A stretch of DNA of 12,834 bases from Desulfobacteraceae bacterium (GTDB lineage Bacteria; Desulfobacterota; Desulfobacteria; Desulfobacterales; ETH-SRB1). This document shows positions 7,102 to 12,834 of this stretch, piece by piece (positions within the stretch are counted from its first letter, which is position 1; the number at the start of each line of letters is the position of its first letter). The translations under genes and the position numbers were made by a program. The notes beneath the pieces were generated by a model. That model did no database searches and was not told where the DNA came from. It was given only the letters and a program-made list of their open reading frames with translations. Location of the stretch: NCBI GenBank assembly GCA_013202725.1, contig JABMRH010000007.1, forward strand, positions 1-12,834, written 5' to 3'.

Positions 7102-8170
7102 CGCTTTTATCAAGCATCAGAGGCAGGCCTCCACGGTCGGATGGGATAAATCCAAAAGACTTTTCCCATACCTCATCATCTTCCATGCAGAAATAGACAA
7201 GAACATTGGGGGCTGCTTCCTTTATCCAGGATGCCATCTTTTGATAAAGATCGATACGAAGAGGCTTAAAGTAGCGCATCTTGCCGTCAAGGCCGGATAT
7301 GAATTCTCCGTATATTATTTTTGAACCAGGAAACCGTTTCTGAATAACCTGTTTTAAAGACGGCATAAATCTAAAAGTGCCGAGGCTTATCCATACGATA
7401 TTTTCAGGAGATAGTGTGGAAAAGAGCTGGATAATCACCTGCCTGTAATCCTCTTCGCAGCCCTCATAAATAATCATTGGATCAAAATGAAAGGCCAGCG
7501 GATATCCCCATGACTCGCATTTGGCAGCCGCCTTTAGCCTCTCGGAAAGAGAGGTTGTATGACGCTCCTCATTGCTGATAATTGCATTTGTATTAAGTGA
7601 CCAGGAAACTATTGTCTTGCGATTGTGATCGAGATTTTTCAGCCCGTTAATGGCAATTGTTTTGGTCTTTAGCTCCAGCACGGCGGATGACTGGCCCGCA
7701 AATTTAGGAACAAGAAGACTTGAAAGGTCGGTCCACCACTCCCAGATCATGCTGTCGGTAAACTCTCCGGTCCCTACCCTTCTCACACTCTTTTTTTGAA
7801 ACAGGCTGTCCAATTCCGACAGCATATCATCATGGTTAACAAAATACTGAAGAACAGGTGGATGAAAATATGATTGCAGGATGCAGTACGAGCAGTCCAT
7901 GGTGCAGAAAGCGCCGATGTGCAGTATCTTGTAGCCGCAACAGGTATAATGGCGGGTTCCAGGACATGGCCTGATAAAAGCGCCCTTATTTTTTGTAAGG
8001 TAAAGGACCTCTTTTCCCTTTTTAACAGGATCATCCGCCGATGAGACCGACTCAAAAACTTCACGCGCATCCCGAACTGTTTCAGAAGGCAGATTAAGTC
8101 GCGATTGAATGGAAACAACCTCAGGTGAATCAACAACCTCCTGATCTATATAAAGCTTTGAAAGCGGCAT
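7070..8170 (-). CDS. Spore photoproduct lyase family radical SAM protein
   Basis: A 366-residue protein with a radical SAM cluster motif C-T-M-D-C-S-Y-C (Cys89, 93, 96; CxxxCxxC) at the position expected for SPL proteins, followed by ILQSYF and YFVNHDD, which resemble the family signature. Extra cysteines lie just before it (Cys69, 77, 78 in RPCPGTRHYTCCGYKI). Downstream are GTGEFTDS (133-140), LELKTKT, SWSLNT and an F-H-F-D-P-M barrel strand, consistent with a partial TIM barrel. True SPL repairs the spore thymine dimer by radical chemistry and needs a hydrogen-donor Cys near the TSD segment; here the corresponding stretch (GEFTDS) has none, so a different or related repair reaction is likely. 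No Shine-Dalgarno precedes the ATG at 8170. The gene ends TAA inside the 3' end of the EF-G-like gene. The substrate is unknown, and the host is not evidently a spore-former. Confidence 0.85.
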   Translation of the reverse strand: MPLSKLYIDQEVVDSPEVVSIQSRLNLPSETVRDAREVFESVSSADDPVKKGKEVLYLTKNKGAFIRPCPGTRHYTCCGYKILHIGAFCTMDCSYCILQSYFHPPVLQYFVNHDDMLSELDSLFQKKSVRRVGTGEFTDSMIWEWWTDLSSLLVPKFAGQSSAVLELKTKTIAINGLKNLDHNRKTIVSWSLNTNAIISNEERHTTSLSERLKAAAKCESWGYPLAFHFDPMIIYEGCEEDYRQVIIQLFSTLSPENIVWISLGTFRFMPSLKQVIQKRFPGSKIIYGEFISGLDGKMRYFKPLRIDLYQKMASWIKEAAPNVLVYFCMEDDEVWEKSFGFIPSDRGGLPLMLDKSAMRHSFLSPQ

Positions 8171-8176
8171 AAACTT

Positions 8177-8205
8177 AAAATAGATAAATCAGCCTTATAA
8201 GTCAA
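8177..8205 (-). promoter_or_regulatory. Sigma70-like promoter giving a predicted leaderless transcript for the SPL-like gene
   Basis: On the minus strand a -35 box TTGACT (8205-8200) is followed by a 17-bp spacer and a -10 box TATTTT (8182-8177). The first box matches consensus at 5 of 6 positions, the second at 4 of 6. A start site six bases past the -10 box falls on the A of the ATG at 8170. That agrees with the absence of any purine-rich ribosome site upstream of this gene. Pattern match only; no experimental support. Confidence 0.5.
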
Positions 8206-8221
8206 TGCACATCAAAAAAAT

Positions 8222-8275
8222 GAACATCGAACATCGAACGTCGAATAATGATGTCGCTCCGCTCCGCAAATTATT
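8222..8275. repeat. 7-bp tandem repeat plus short hairpin in the ramA-SPL gap
   Basis: Three tandem heptamers, GAACATC, GAACATC and GAACGTC (8222-8242), are followed by a divergent fourth (GAATAAT). The last six bases of that unit (AATAAT, 8244-8249) pair with ATTATT at 8270-8275 around a 20-base GC-rich loop containing GCTCCGCTCCG. The element sits in the 143-bp gap between the divergently placed 3' end of the ramA-like gene and the 5' end of the SPL-like gene. It has no T-run suited to a standard terminator on the minus strand. The layout of heptamer array plus hairpin resembles the insertion inside the receiver-domain gene at 12537-12663. Confidence 0.7.
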
Positions 8276-8313
8276 TTAAAATCGAATAAAATAAAATGCC
8301 GAACCTTGAATGA

Positions 8314-9942
8314 CTATTTCCCAAAAAAACTGTTGAGCTTAAAACACTTTTCAGGGCAAGCCCGTTCACAGCGCCTGCATGCCACACCGCTGCATAGGGA
8401 TTGATCCAGCACAACCATTGCGGGATCAGCTTCTGCGATGACGGTGATGGCGTTTTCAGGACATTCTTCCACGCAATTCATGCAAGCTGTGCAGTCTTTC
8501 ATGCCCACTTGCACCTTTCGGCCGATATCCGGGATGGTTGTGAGCCCCATTTGTCCGAGATCATCAATATCCCGCTTTACGGTGCGAACGATTTCAGGTG
8601 CGGCGCCTGCATGCGGCAGGTCGGGAAAACCATACTTTTTTAAGAATTTCCGGTACATGGAGATCGGCATGCCTTCGGTCCAGTAGGACAACTCCAGAAT
8701 AAAGACTTTCTTAAAGGTGTCGGAAGATGCAAACATGCAGTGGTGTTGCCGCAACTTATTAGCCAGGTTGCTCATCATATCGAGTTTTTTATAGTCCGTC
8801 ACCAGTTCCCTGGCCATGGCCAGGGAGGTGTTTCCCACCTGAAAGATGGTTTTTACATGGGAAGGAACCATTCCAAGTTTCTGTGCCTTTATCGCATCAA
8901 CATAGGTGCCTGAAGCCCCGGACATATATGCTGTGCGAATATCATCCAGGCCGATGCCTGCTTCCCGGCAGAGGGTAATATGGCCGGCCCGCACAGAGCC
9001 GATGGCCTTGCCCGCCTCAATAAGATCGGCTTCTGTAAAAAAGATATCCTCGCCAAAGTGCAATTTGCCATCCATTGTATTGATACGCGGTATATCGACC
9101 AGATTGGCATCCATCGCCTGAATCACAATGGCAACAGTTCCTGTGCCGGTAATCCCGATCGGCCGCGCCCCGGACCCCGCATCAATAACACTGCCGTCAC
9201 TTATATTAACCAGCGGTCCTTGAACAGGAAACATTTCGGAATCCAATACGATCAACCGATGATGGGGGGTATCCGTTTCAAGATCGGAAATAGCTCCCGG
9301 AACAGCCAGCATGCCACAGGTGATTTGCTGGCCCTCAAGGGCCGGCCCTGCAGCGGTGGAGCCTGAGAATACACACCCCTCATGAAAAAGCGCCATTTCC
9401 GCATTTGTGCCGTAATCGGTGGTCAGCGAGGTTTCGTCTTTTTCAAGCATCCCGGTTTGAATGATCATGGCCAGGGCATCGGCTCCGATTTCGCGGCGAA
9501 CCGACGGCGGGATGATCACATCGCAATCCGCAGGCAGATCTAATTCCGGAATATTTCGGGCCGCTGTAATTACGGCTTCCCGTTTTGGAGATACCACGCC
9601 GAGAGATTCCAGTTTCCGCTTTCCGGCATAGGCCAGATCCCGGATTTCGATTCCCTGGAACAGGGACAACTGGATGGGATTTCCGCAAACCCCGAGGCGA
9701 TCCACTTTTTCCGCATGAACATGAAGTTCCCTGATAACCCTGTTGACTGCCTGAAGCATTATTCTGTTGGCCGCTTCCACTCCCATTTCCAGGGCAAAAT
9801 GAATATGGTCGATAACGTTGGCGCCCGGCAGGGGATGACGTGTTGTAATCGCCGTGGAAATAATCTCCCGTGAGGAGAGATCGACAGCCTGGGCGCGCAA
9901 ACCGCTGGTCCCTATATCCATGGCGATTGCCAGTCGAGGCAT
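8314..9942 (-). CDS. ramA: RamA-like ATP-dependent corrinoid protein reductive activase (ASKHA/DUF4445 with two 4Fe-4S motifs)
   Basis: A 542-residue protein matching the size and layout of archaeal RamA. The N-terminus has the ASKHA ATPase phosphate motif DIGTSG (9-14). The middle contains the DUF4445-type acetate/sugar kinase-like core: TTDYGTNAEMAL (174-185), the GSTAAGPALEG stretch (194-204), GITGTGTV (263-270) and the MSGASG loop (340-345). The C-terminus carries two ferredoxin-like clusters, Cys484/487/490/494 (CxxCxxCxxxCP) and Cys517/522/525/529 (Cx4CxxCxxxCP). Unlike the RACo activases of acetogens, it has no N-terminal 2Fe-2S domain. Such proteins use ATP to drive reduction of inactive Co(II) corrinoid to Co(I). 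It is the last gene of the mta operon, 19 bp after mtaB, with GAGGAGA at 9951-9957, 8 nt before the ATG. MtaC is the expected client. Domain identity is strong; the gene symbol follows RamA, although this copy probably serves methanol rather than methylamine metabolism. Confidence 0.88.
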   Translation of the reverse strand: MPRLAIAMDIGTSGLRAQAVDLSSREIISTAITTRHPLPGANVIDHIHFALEMGVEAANRIMLQAVNRVIRELHVHAEKVDRLGVCGNPIQLSLFQGIEIRDLAYAGKRKLESLGVVSPKREAVITAARNIPELDLPADCDVIIPPSVRREIGADALAMIIQTGMLEKDETSLTTDYGTNAEMALFHEGCVFSGSTAAGPALEGQQITCGMLAVPGAISDLETDTPHHRLIVLDSEMFPVQGPLVNISDGSVIDAGSGARPIGITGTGTVAIVIQAMDANLVDIPRINTMDGKLHFGEDIFFTEADLIEAGKAIGSVRAGHITLCREAGIGLDDIRTAYMSGASGTYVDAIKAQKLGMVPSHVKTIFQVGNTSLAMARELVTDYKKLDMMSNLANKLRQHHCMFASSDTFKKVFILELSYWTEGMPISMYRKFLKKYGFPDLPHAGAAPEIVRTVKRDIDDLGQMGLTTIPDIGRKVQVGMKDCTACMNCVEECPENAITVIAEADPAMVVLDQSLCSGVACRRCERACPEKCFKLNSFFGK

Positions 9943-9961
9943 AACGATTGTCTCCTCTATA

Positions 9962-11329
9962 TTACAAACCGTAAGAAGCCGGCCTGAATCCTTTTACTTT
10001 GCCGTATCTATTCAGACACATGTCGATAAAGTCCTCTTCTTTATCCGGCAGAGCCTCCATATCCTTCATGTAGCTTAGCAATGATTCTTTCTCAAATGTT
10101 GTCATTCTGAGAAGGGGATCGCCAAGCATCAATTCCCCGCACTTATTCGCCGCGGCCCTGGCGCGCGCGTACAAACTTTCATTATTATCAACAACGGCTT
10201 TGCCGATAAGCCAGGCATTGTCCGGGCACAGCATGAAGCCGTGGGGCCCCCGATAACGGTCGGAATTCACCAGGCATGCCTGAAATTCTTTTTGATAGCC
10301 AAGCGTAATGGCTGAATTCATCGCCGCAGTATCGTATCCGAGCATCTCTGTAAACACAGCAGCGCTGGAACCACCGAACATATTGTGGTATTCAACGGCC
10401 TCATTGGACCAGAGATCGCACACTGCGGCCATGACATTCCCGCAAAGATCGGGATGGGCGCAGGCGCTGGTCTTGCCTTCGGTGGAGATCGGCACTCCCG
10501 TAATGGCCTTGATGATTGGATTTTCATAGGCGCAATCTTTGCCCGGCCCGGTTGCGCCGCACTCATAGGCCACCAGTGTACTGCTCACACTGATGGCCCG
10601 GGACAGTGCCGCCAGGGTATGGGGGATATCCTTGGAAATAAAGCCGCCCGCCATAAACATGGCGGTATTCGCTTGGGCGCAATTGGTGTCTCCCCCCGCG
10701 ATGCAACCGTGTATTTTTGCAATTTCCACAATCTGCGACCATAACCATTCCATATCCCGACCACCGAGCACCGCCTGGCTGAAAAGAAGACCCGTGATAT
10801 CGTTCCTGATGATGGCATAGTCGGAGATTTCCTTGCCCCCCATGGACTCGATAGAGATAATATCAGCTGTTTTTGCGCACTCATTGAATGATTCAAGTAC
10901 CTTAGCAGTGGGGTCTGAATCTCTCATATTCACCATGTCAGGTTTGCGTATATCGGCAATGGTGGAGCGGTAAGCGGCTATGAGCCCATATTTTTCTTTG
11001 AATTCTACTAATTGACGGGCAGTCTGGGCTGCGATTTCTCTGCCCCATTCCGGGTTGTTGGTCATCTGGAATACATGTTCATTTTCAACAACGAGTAAGG
11101 GGTGCCCGACCATGACACACCGCTCCATCGCATCATAATTAGCTCGCTCGAATTCCCTTAGAAGAGTCTTCAGGGTCTTCTCACTGCCGGGCCTCGGATG
11201 GGGAACAATTTCGGGGATTACATAACCGCCGCCAATCGTAAGGCCGTCTTTGGTCTCTACAGGCTTTTTGGCAAACCCGAACATCATTTCCTTGGAGCTG
11301 CCATATGCCATCGAACTACTCAGTTTCAT
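9962..11329 (-). CDS. mtaB: Methanol:corrinoid protein methyltransferase (zinc subunit)
   Basis: A 455-residue protein close in length (about 460) and sequence to Methanosarcina MtaB. MtaB binds methanol at a zinc ion and transfers its methyl group to Co(I) of the MtaC corrinoid. The three zinc ligands I recall for the archaeal structure (Glu164, Cys220, Cys269) appear here at a constant offset of three: Glu161 in SIESMGGKE, Cys217 in GGDTNCAQANT and Cys266 in GPGKDCAYEN. Other conserved blocks are MAYGSSKEMMFG, the NNPEWG segment, YRSTIADIR, AISVSSTLVAYE, EGKTSACAHPD, WSNEAVEYHNMFGG, NSDRYRGPHG and the terminal FRPASYG. The ATG has a perfect-looking AAGGAGG (11337-11343) 7 nt upstream, 19 bp after mtaC stops. 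The fold is a TIM barrel and the protein is cytoplasmic. No frameshift or missing ligand is seen. A different small alcohol or methoxy substrate is possible but less likely given the zinc-site match. Confidence 0.93.
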   Translation of the reverse strand: MKLSSSMAYGSSKEMMFGFAKKPVETKDGLTIGGGYVIPEIVPHPRPGSEKTLKTLLREFERANYDAMERCVMVGHPLLVVENEHVFQMTNNPEWGREIAAQTARQLVEFKEKYGLIAAYRSTIADIRKPDMVNMRDSDPTAKVLESFNECAKTADIISIESMGGKEISDYAIIRNDITGLLFSQAVLGGRDMEWLWSQIVEIAKIHGCIAGGDTNCAQANTAMFMAGGFISKDIPHTLAALSRAISVSSTLVAYECGATGPGKDCAYENPIIKAITGVPISTEGKTSACAHPDLCGNVMAAVCDLWSNEAVEYHNMFGGSSAAVFTEMLGYDTAAMNSAITLGYQKEFQACLVNSDRYRGPHGFMLCPDNAWLIGKAVVDNNESLYARARAAANKCGELMLGDPLLRMTTFEKESLLSYMKDMEALPDKEEDFIDMCLNRYGKVKGFRPASYGL

Positions 11330-11348
11330 TATTATTCCTCCTTAGAAA

Positions 11349-12098
11349 TTAACCGTTCCACTTAGCCCGCATTTCCGACCAGCCGGCCCCGTTCATTGCG
11401 TCTTCAGCCATAGCCGCGGCCTGGCTCGCCTCTTTCCCCCAAATTCCCAGGTCAAAGCTCGTCACATACTCCTCGCTTACAGCTCCTCCGCCACATACAA
11501 AGGGGATATTCAGATTCAGTTGTTTCAGCTTTGCCGCAATTTTTGGAAATGCCGTCATCGTAGTTGTCATCAATGCGGTCCCGGTCAGCATTACCGGTTT
11601 GTGGATTTTGCAGGCGTCAACCACTTCATCAACCGGTACATCCGCGCCGAGATTAATCACTTCAAATCCTCCGGCATTCAACAGCGCATTGACGATCACC
11701 TGGCCGATGTCGTGGATATCGCCTTCGGCAGTGTGTGTGACCACCTTAGCCTTTTTTTCCATAGACTTTCCCATCTTCTCTTCACACAAGCCTATTCCGG
11801 TAATCATGACATCGGATGAAAGAATAACCTGGGGAAGAAAATATACACCTTCATCCCACAAACAACTGACCTCGTTCATACCCGCAATTAGTCCTTCATT
11901 GGTTACTTCCAGCGGGCTTTTTGTTTTCAGAGCTTCTTTTAGTACATCTTCGATTTTTTCTTCATCACCTTCAACAACGCAGTCGCCCACCTTTTGCAGC
12001 AGTTCATCAGCGGAAATCTTTCGGGCCTCCCGCCGCGCCACCTCAATGTTGATGTCGAATCGAGTAAAAATTTTGGAACTGTCAGTTAAATATTTCAT
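11349..12098 (-). CDS. mtaC: Methanol-specific methyltransferase corrinoid protein
   Basis: A 249-residue two-domain corrinoid carrier. The N-terminal helical cap domain (about 1-110) includes WDEGVYFLPQVILSSDVM. The C-terminal Rossmann-like B12 domain (about 115-249) has the base-off/His-on motif G-D-I-H-D-I-G (Asp127, His129, Gly132), then LGADVPVDEVV, LTGTALMTTTM and CGGGAVSEEY, which hold the nucleotide tail. These blocks closely match archaeal MtaC. The position after the motif is Gln133, where Lys is common. MtaC is methylated by MtaB and passes the methyl group on to an acceptor methyltransferase not encoded here. A TTG at 12128 could add ten residues, but ATG 12098 has GGAGGAG right before it and is preferred. 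It follows the receiver-domain gene by 30 bp and leads into mtaB by 19 bp, so one operon is expected. Confidence 0.93.
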   Translation of the reverse strand: MKYLTDSSKIFTRFDINIEVARREARKISADELLQKVGDCVVEGDEEKIEDVLKEALKTKSPLEVTNEGLIAGMNEVSCLWDEGVYFLPQVILSSDVMITGIGLCEEKMGKSMEKKAKVVTHTAEGDIHDIGQVIVNALLNAGGFEVINLGADVPVDEVVDACKIHKPVMLTGTALMTTTMTAFPKIAAKLKQLNLNIPFVCGGGAVSEEYVTSFDLGIWGKEASQAAAMAEDAMNGAGWSEMRAKWNG

Positions 12099-12100
12099 TG

Positions 12101-12107
12101 CTCCTCC
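12101..12107 (-). promoter_or_regulatory. Ribosome binding site deciding the mtaC start
   Basis: Minus-strand GGAGGAG lies 2 nt before ATG 12098 (its GGAGG core 4 nt before). It falls inside the coding frame if translation began at the upstream TTG at 12128, which has no comparable site. This favours the ATG start. Confidence 0.7.
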
Positions 12108-12128
12108 ATGATCTATCTCCACGCCCAA

Positions 12129-12834
12129 TCACCTGGTGTTTATTCGCTTCATAATTTCTTCAAACTGATATTTTTCGGCCAAATCGGCCAGTCCATCGGC
12201 GACGGCGGCATTCACCTCGCGGATGCGCGCGATAACAGTCTGAATTAAATCAACATCAAGGTTTATTAAAGTCTGTTTCAGTTCTACCAGCAAATCATCG
12301 GGCAGGCCTGCCAGGGCCTCCGGTGTCAACGCATCCTGGACAGATACCCTTGCGCCTTTTGCCTGGCTCTCTTTGCCTTCTTCATAGACATAACGCACAT
12401 CAAGGTGCTTGGCCATGGCATCGAATATTTCCGCCTCCCGAAAGGGCTTTCTCACAAAATCGTCACAGCCTGCCGCCAGGATCACCTCTTTTTCTTCCTC
12501 GAACGCGTGCGCGGTCAGGGCTACGATCGGAACGTGTTCCGATCGAGCTGATAGCTGATCGCTGATAGCTGATAGTTCAGAGGATTTTCCTTCTGTCTTT
12601 TGCTTTGCCTGCCCCGTGGAATGCGAAGCAAATTCCTCTGGGGAGCTTTGAGCTTTGAGCTCCAAAGCGCGTATGCGCCTTGTGGCTTCCAGCCCGTCCA
12701 TCACCGGCATTCGTATGTCCATCCAGATGAGATCCGGCTGCTGTTTTTTATATTGTTCAATAGCCTCCAGCCCGTTGACCGCCTCATACACATTAACGCC
12801 GATCGATCGGAGCAGCTTGCACAGCAAGGCCCGG
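12129..12834 (-). CDS. Receiver domain and C-terminal tail of a hybrid sensor kinase or response regulator (5' end outside window)
   Basis: The frame is open from the window edge to TGA at 12129-12131. Reading starts within the receiver domain, after the usual V-D-D-N-xx-N strand, with R-A-L-L-C-K-L-L-R-S-I-G. Numbering from the TTG at 12827: phosphoacceptor Asp37 (WMDIRMPVMDG), the conserved Thr105 in VALTAHAFEEE, and Lys127 in DDFVRKPF. A segment of about 40 residues (58-97) that is foreign to receiver domains sits between ATRRIRALEL and HVPIVALTAH. After the receiver come a short linker and an all-helical tail (LTPEALAGLPDDLLVELKQTLINLDVDLI... to MKRINTR) like the end of many hybrid kinases. 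That tail has no histidine, so it is not a working HPt. The gene runs directly into mtaC 30 bp later, suggesting a role in controlling or sensing for the methanol operon. Kinase and sensor parts, if any, lie beyond the window. Confidence 0.85.
   Translation of the reverse strand, partial: RALLCKLLRSIGVNVYEAVNGLEAIEQYKKQQPDLIWMDIRMPVMDGLEATRRIRALELKAQSSPEEFASHSTGQAKQKTEGKSSELSAISDQLSARSEHVPIVALTAHAFEEEKEVILAAGCDDFVRKPFREAEIFDAMAKHLDVRYVYEEGKESQAKGARVSVQDALTPEALAGLPDDLLVELKQTLINLDVDLIQTVIARIREVNAAVADGLADLAEKYQFEEIMKRINTR
12537..12663. repeat. Repeat-derived in-frame insertion in the receiver-domain gene: two 7-bp arrays flanking a hairpin
   Basis: Plus-strand coordinates. Heptamers AGCTGAT, AGCTGAT, CGCTGAT, AGCTGAT occupy 12546-12573, with a degenerate fifth unit to 12580. 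A second array, GAGCTTT, GAGCTTT, GAGCTCC, spans 12643-12663. Between them, CCCCGTGGAAT (12612-12622) pairs with ATTCCTCTGGGG (12632-12643) around a 9-base loop. The whole segment is read through as protein, giving a seven-residue repeat of the LSAxSxx type (LSAISDQ, LSARSEH). The frame is preserved on both sides, where normal receiver sequence resumes. Confidence 0.85.

Noticed and set aside
8210..8313. Rho-independent terminator for the mta operon.
   Set aside because: The 6-bp AT stem with a 20-base loop is weak and is not followed by a U-run on the minus strand.
8314..8316. Pyrrolysine read-through at the TAG ending the ramA-like gene, because such genes occur with pyl systems.
   Set aside because: The protein is already full length with complete 4Fe-4S motifs; MtaB-type enzymes do not use pyrrolysine.
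12546..12663. CRISPR array suggested by repeated short units.
   Set aside because: Units are 7 bp, directly tandem without spacers, and lie inside an open coding frame.

Overview
The window looks like a chromosome segment of an anaerobic bacterium, most likely a sulfate-reducing Desulfobacterota (former Deltaproteobacteria, Desulfobacterales-like). This rests on the gene order xseA-xseB-ispA-dxs-tlyA, an EF-G paralogue of a type I associate with that group, and a corrinoid methyltransferase operon with an iron-sulfur reductive activase. The taxonomic call is inference; no rRNA or other decisive marker is present.

Layout. Positions 1-4953 (+ strand) hold a housekeeping gene string: the 3' part of xseA and complete xseB (exonuclease VII), ispA (short-chain prenyl diphosphate synthase), dxs (first step of the MEP isoprenoid pathway) and tlyA (S4/FtsJ-type rRNA 2'-O-methyltransferase). 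Several of these overlap and are probably co-transcribed; a small inverted repeat sits between ispA and dxs. Positions 5029-7101 (+) encode a non-canonical elongation factor G-like GTPase that lacks the catalytic histidine in G3. It converges on, and overlaps by 32 bp, a minus-strand radical SAM gene of the spore-photoproduct-lyase family (7070-8170). That gene has a good sigma70-like promoter placed so that its transcript would be leaderless.

Positions 8314-12834 (all minus, transcribed right to left) form a tight methanol-type corrinoid methyltransferase operon: the 3' end of a hybrid kinase or response regulator, mtaC (corrinoid protein), mtaB (zinc methanol:corrinoid methyltransferase) and a ramA-like ATP-dependent reductive activase with two C-terminal 4Fe-4S motifs. 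MtaB would move the methyl group of methanol onto the Co(I) corrinoid held by MtaC. The RamA-like protein would rescue MtaC when the cobalt is accidentally oxidised to Co(II). The receiver-domain protein just upstream could be the substrate-responsive regulator. The enzyme taking the methyl group from MtaC (MtaA-like, or a tetrahydrofolate methyltransferase) is not in the window. No coding gap exceeds 300 bp.

The most unusual features are: an in-frame insertion of about 40 residues in the receiver domain, made of 7-bp tandem repeats around a hairpin; a second 7-bp-repeat-plus-hairpin element in the ramA/SPL gap; the mtaCB-ramA operon with a linked signalling gene in a probable non-methanogen; and family members (EF-G-like, SPL-like) with altered catalytic positions.
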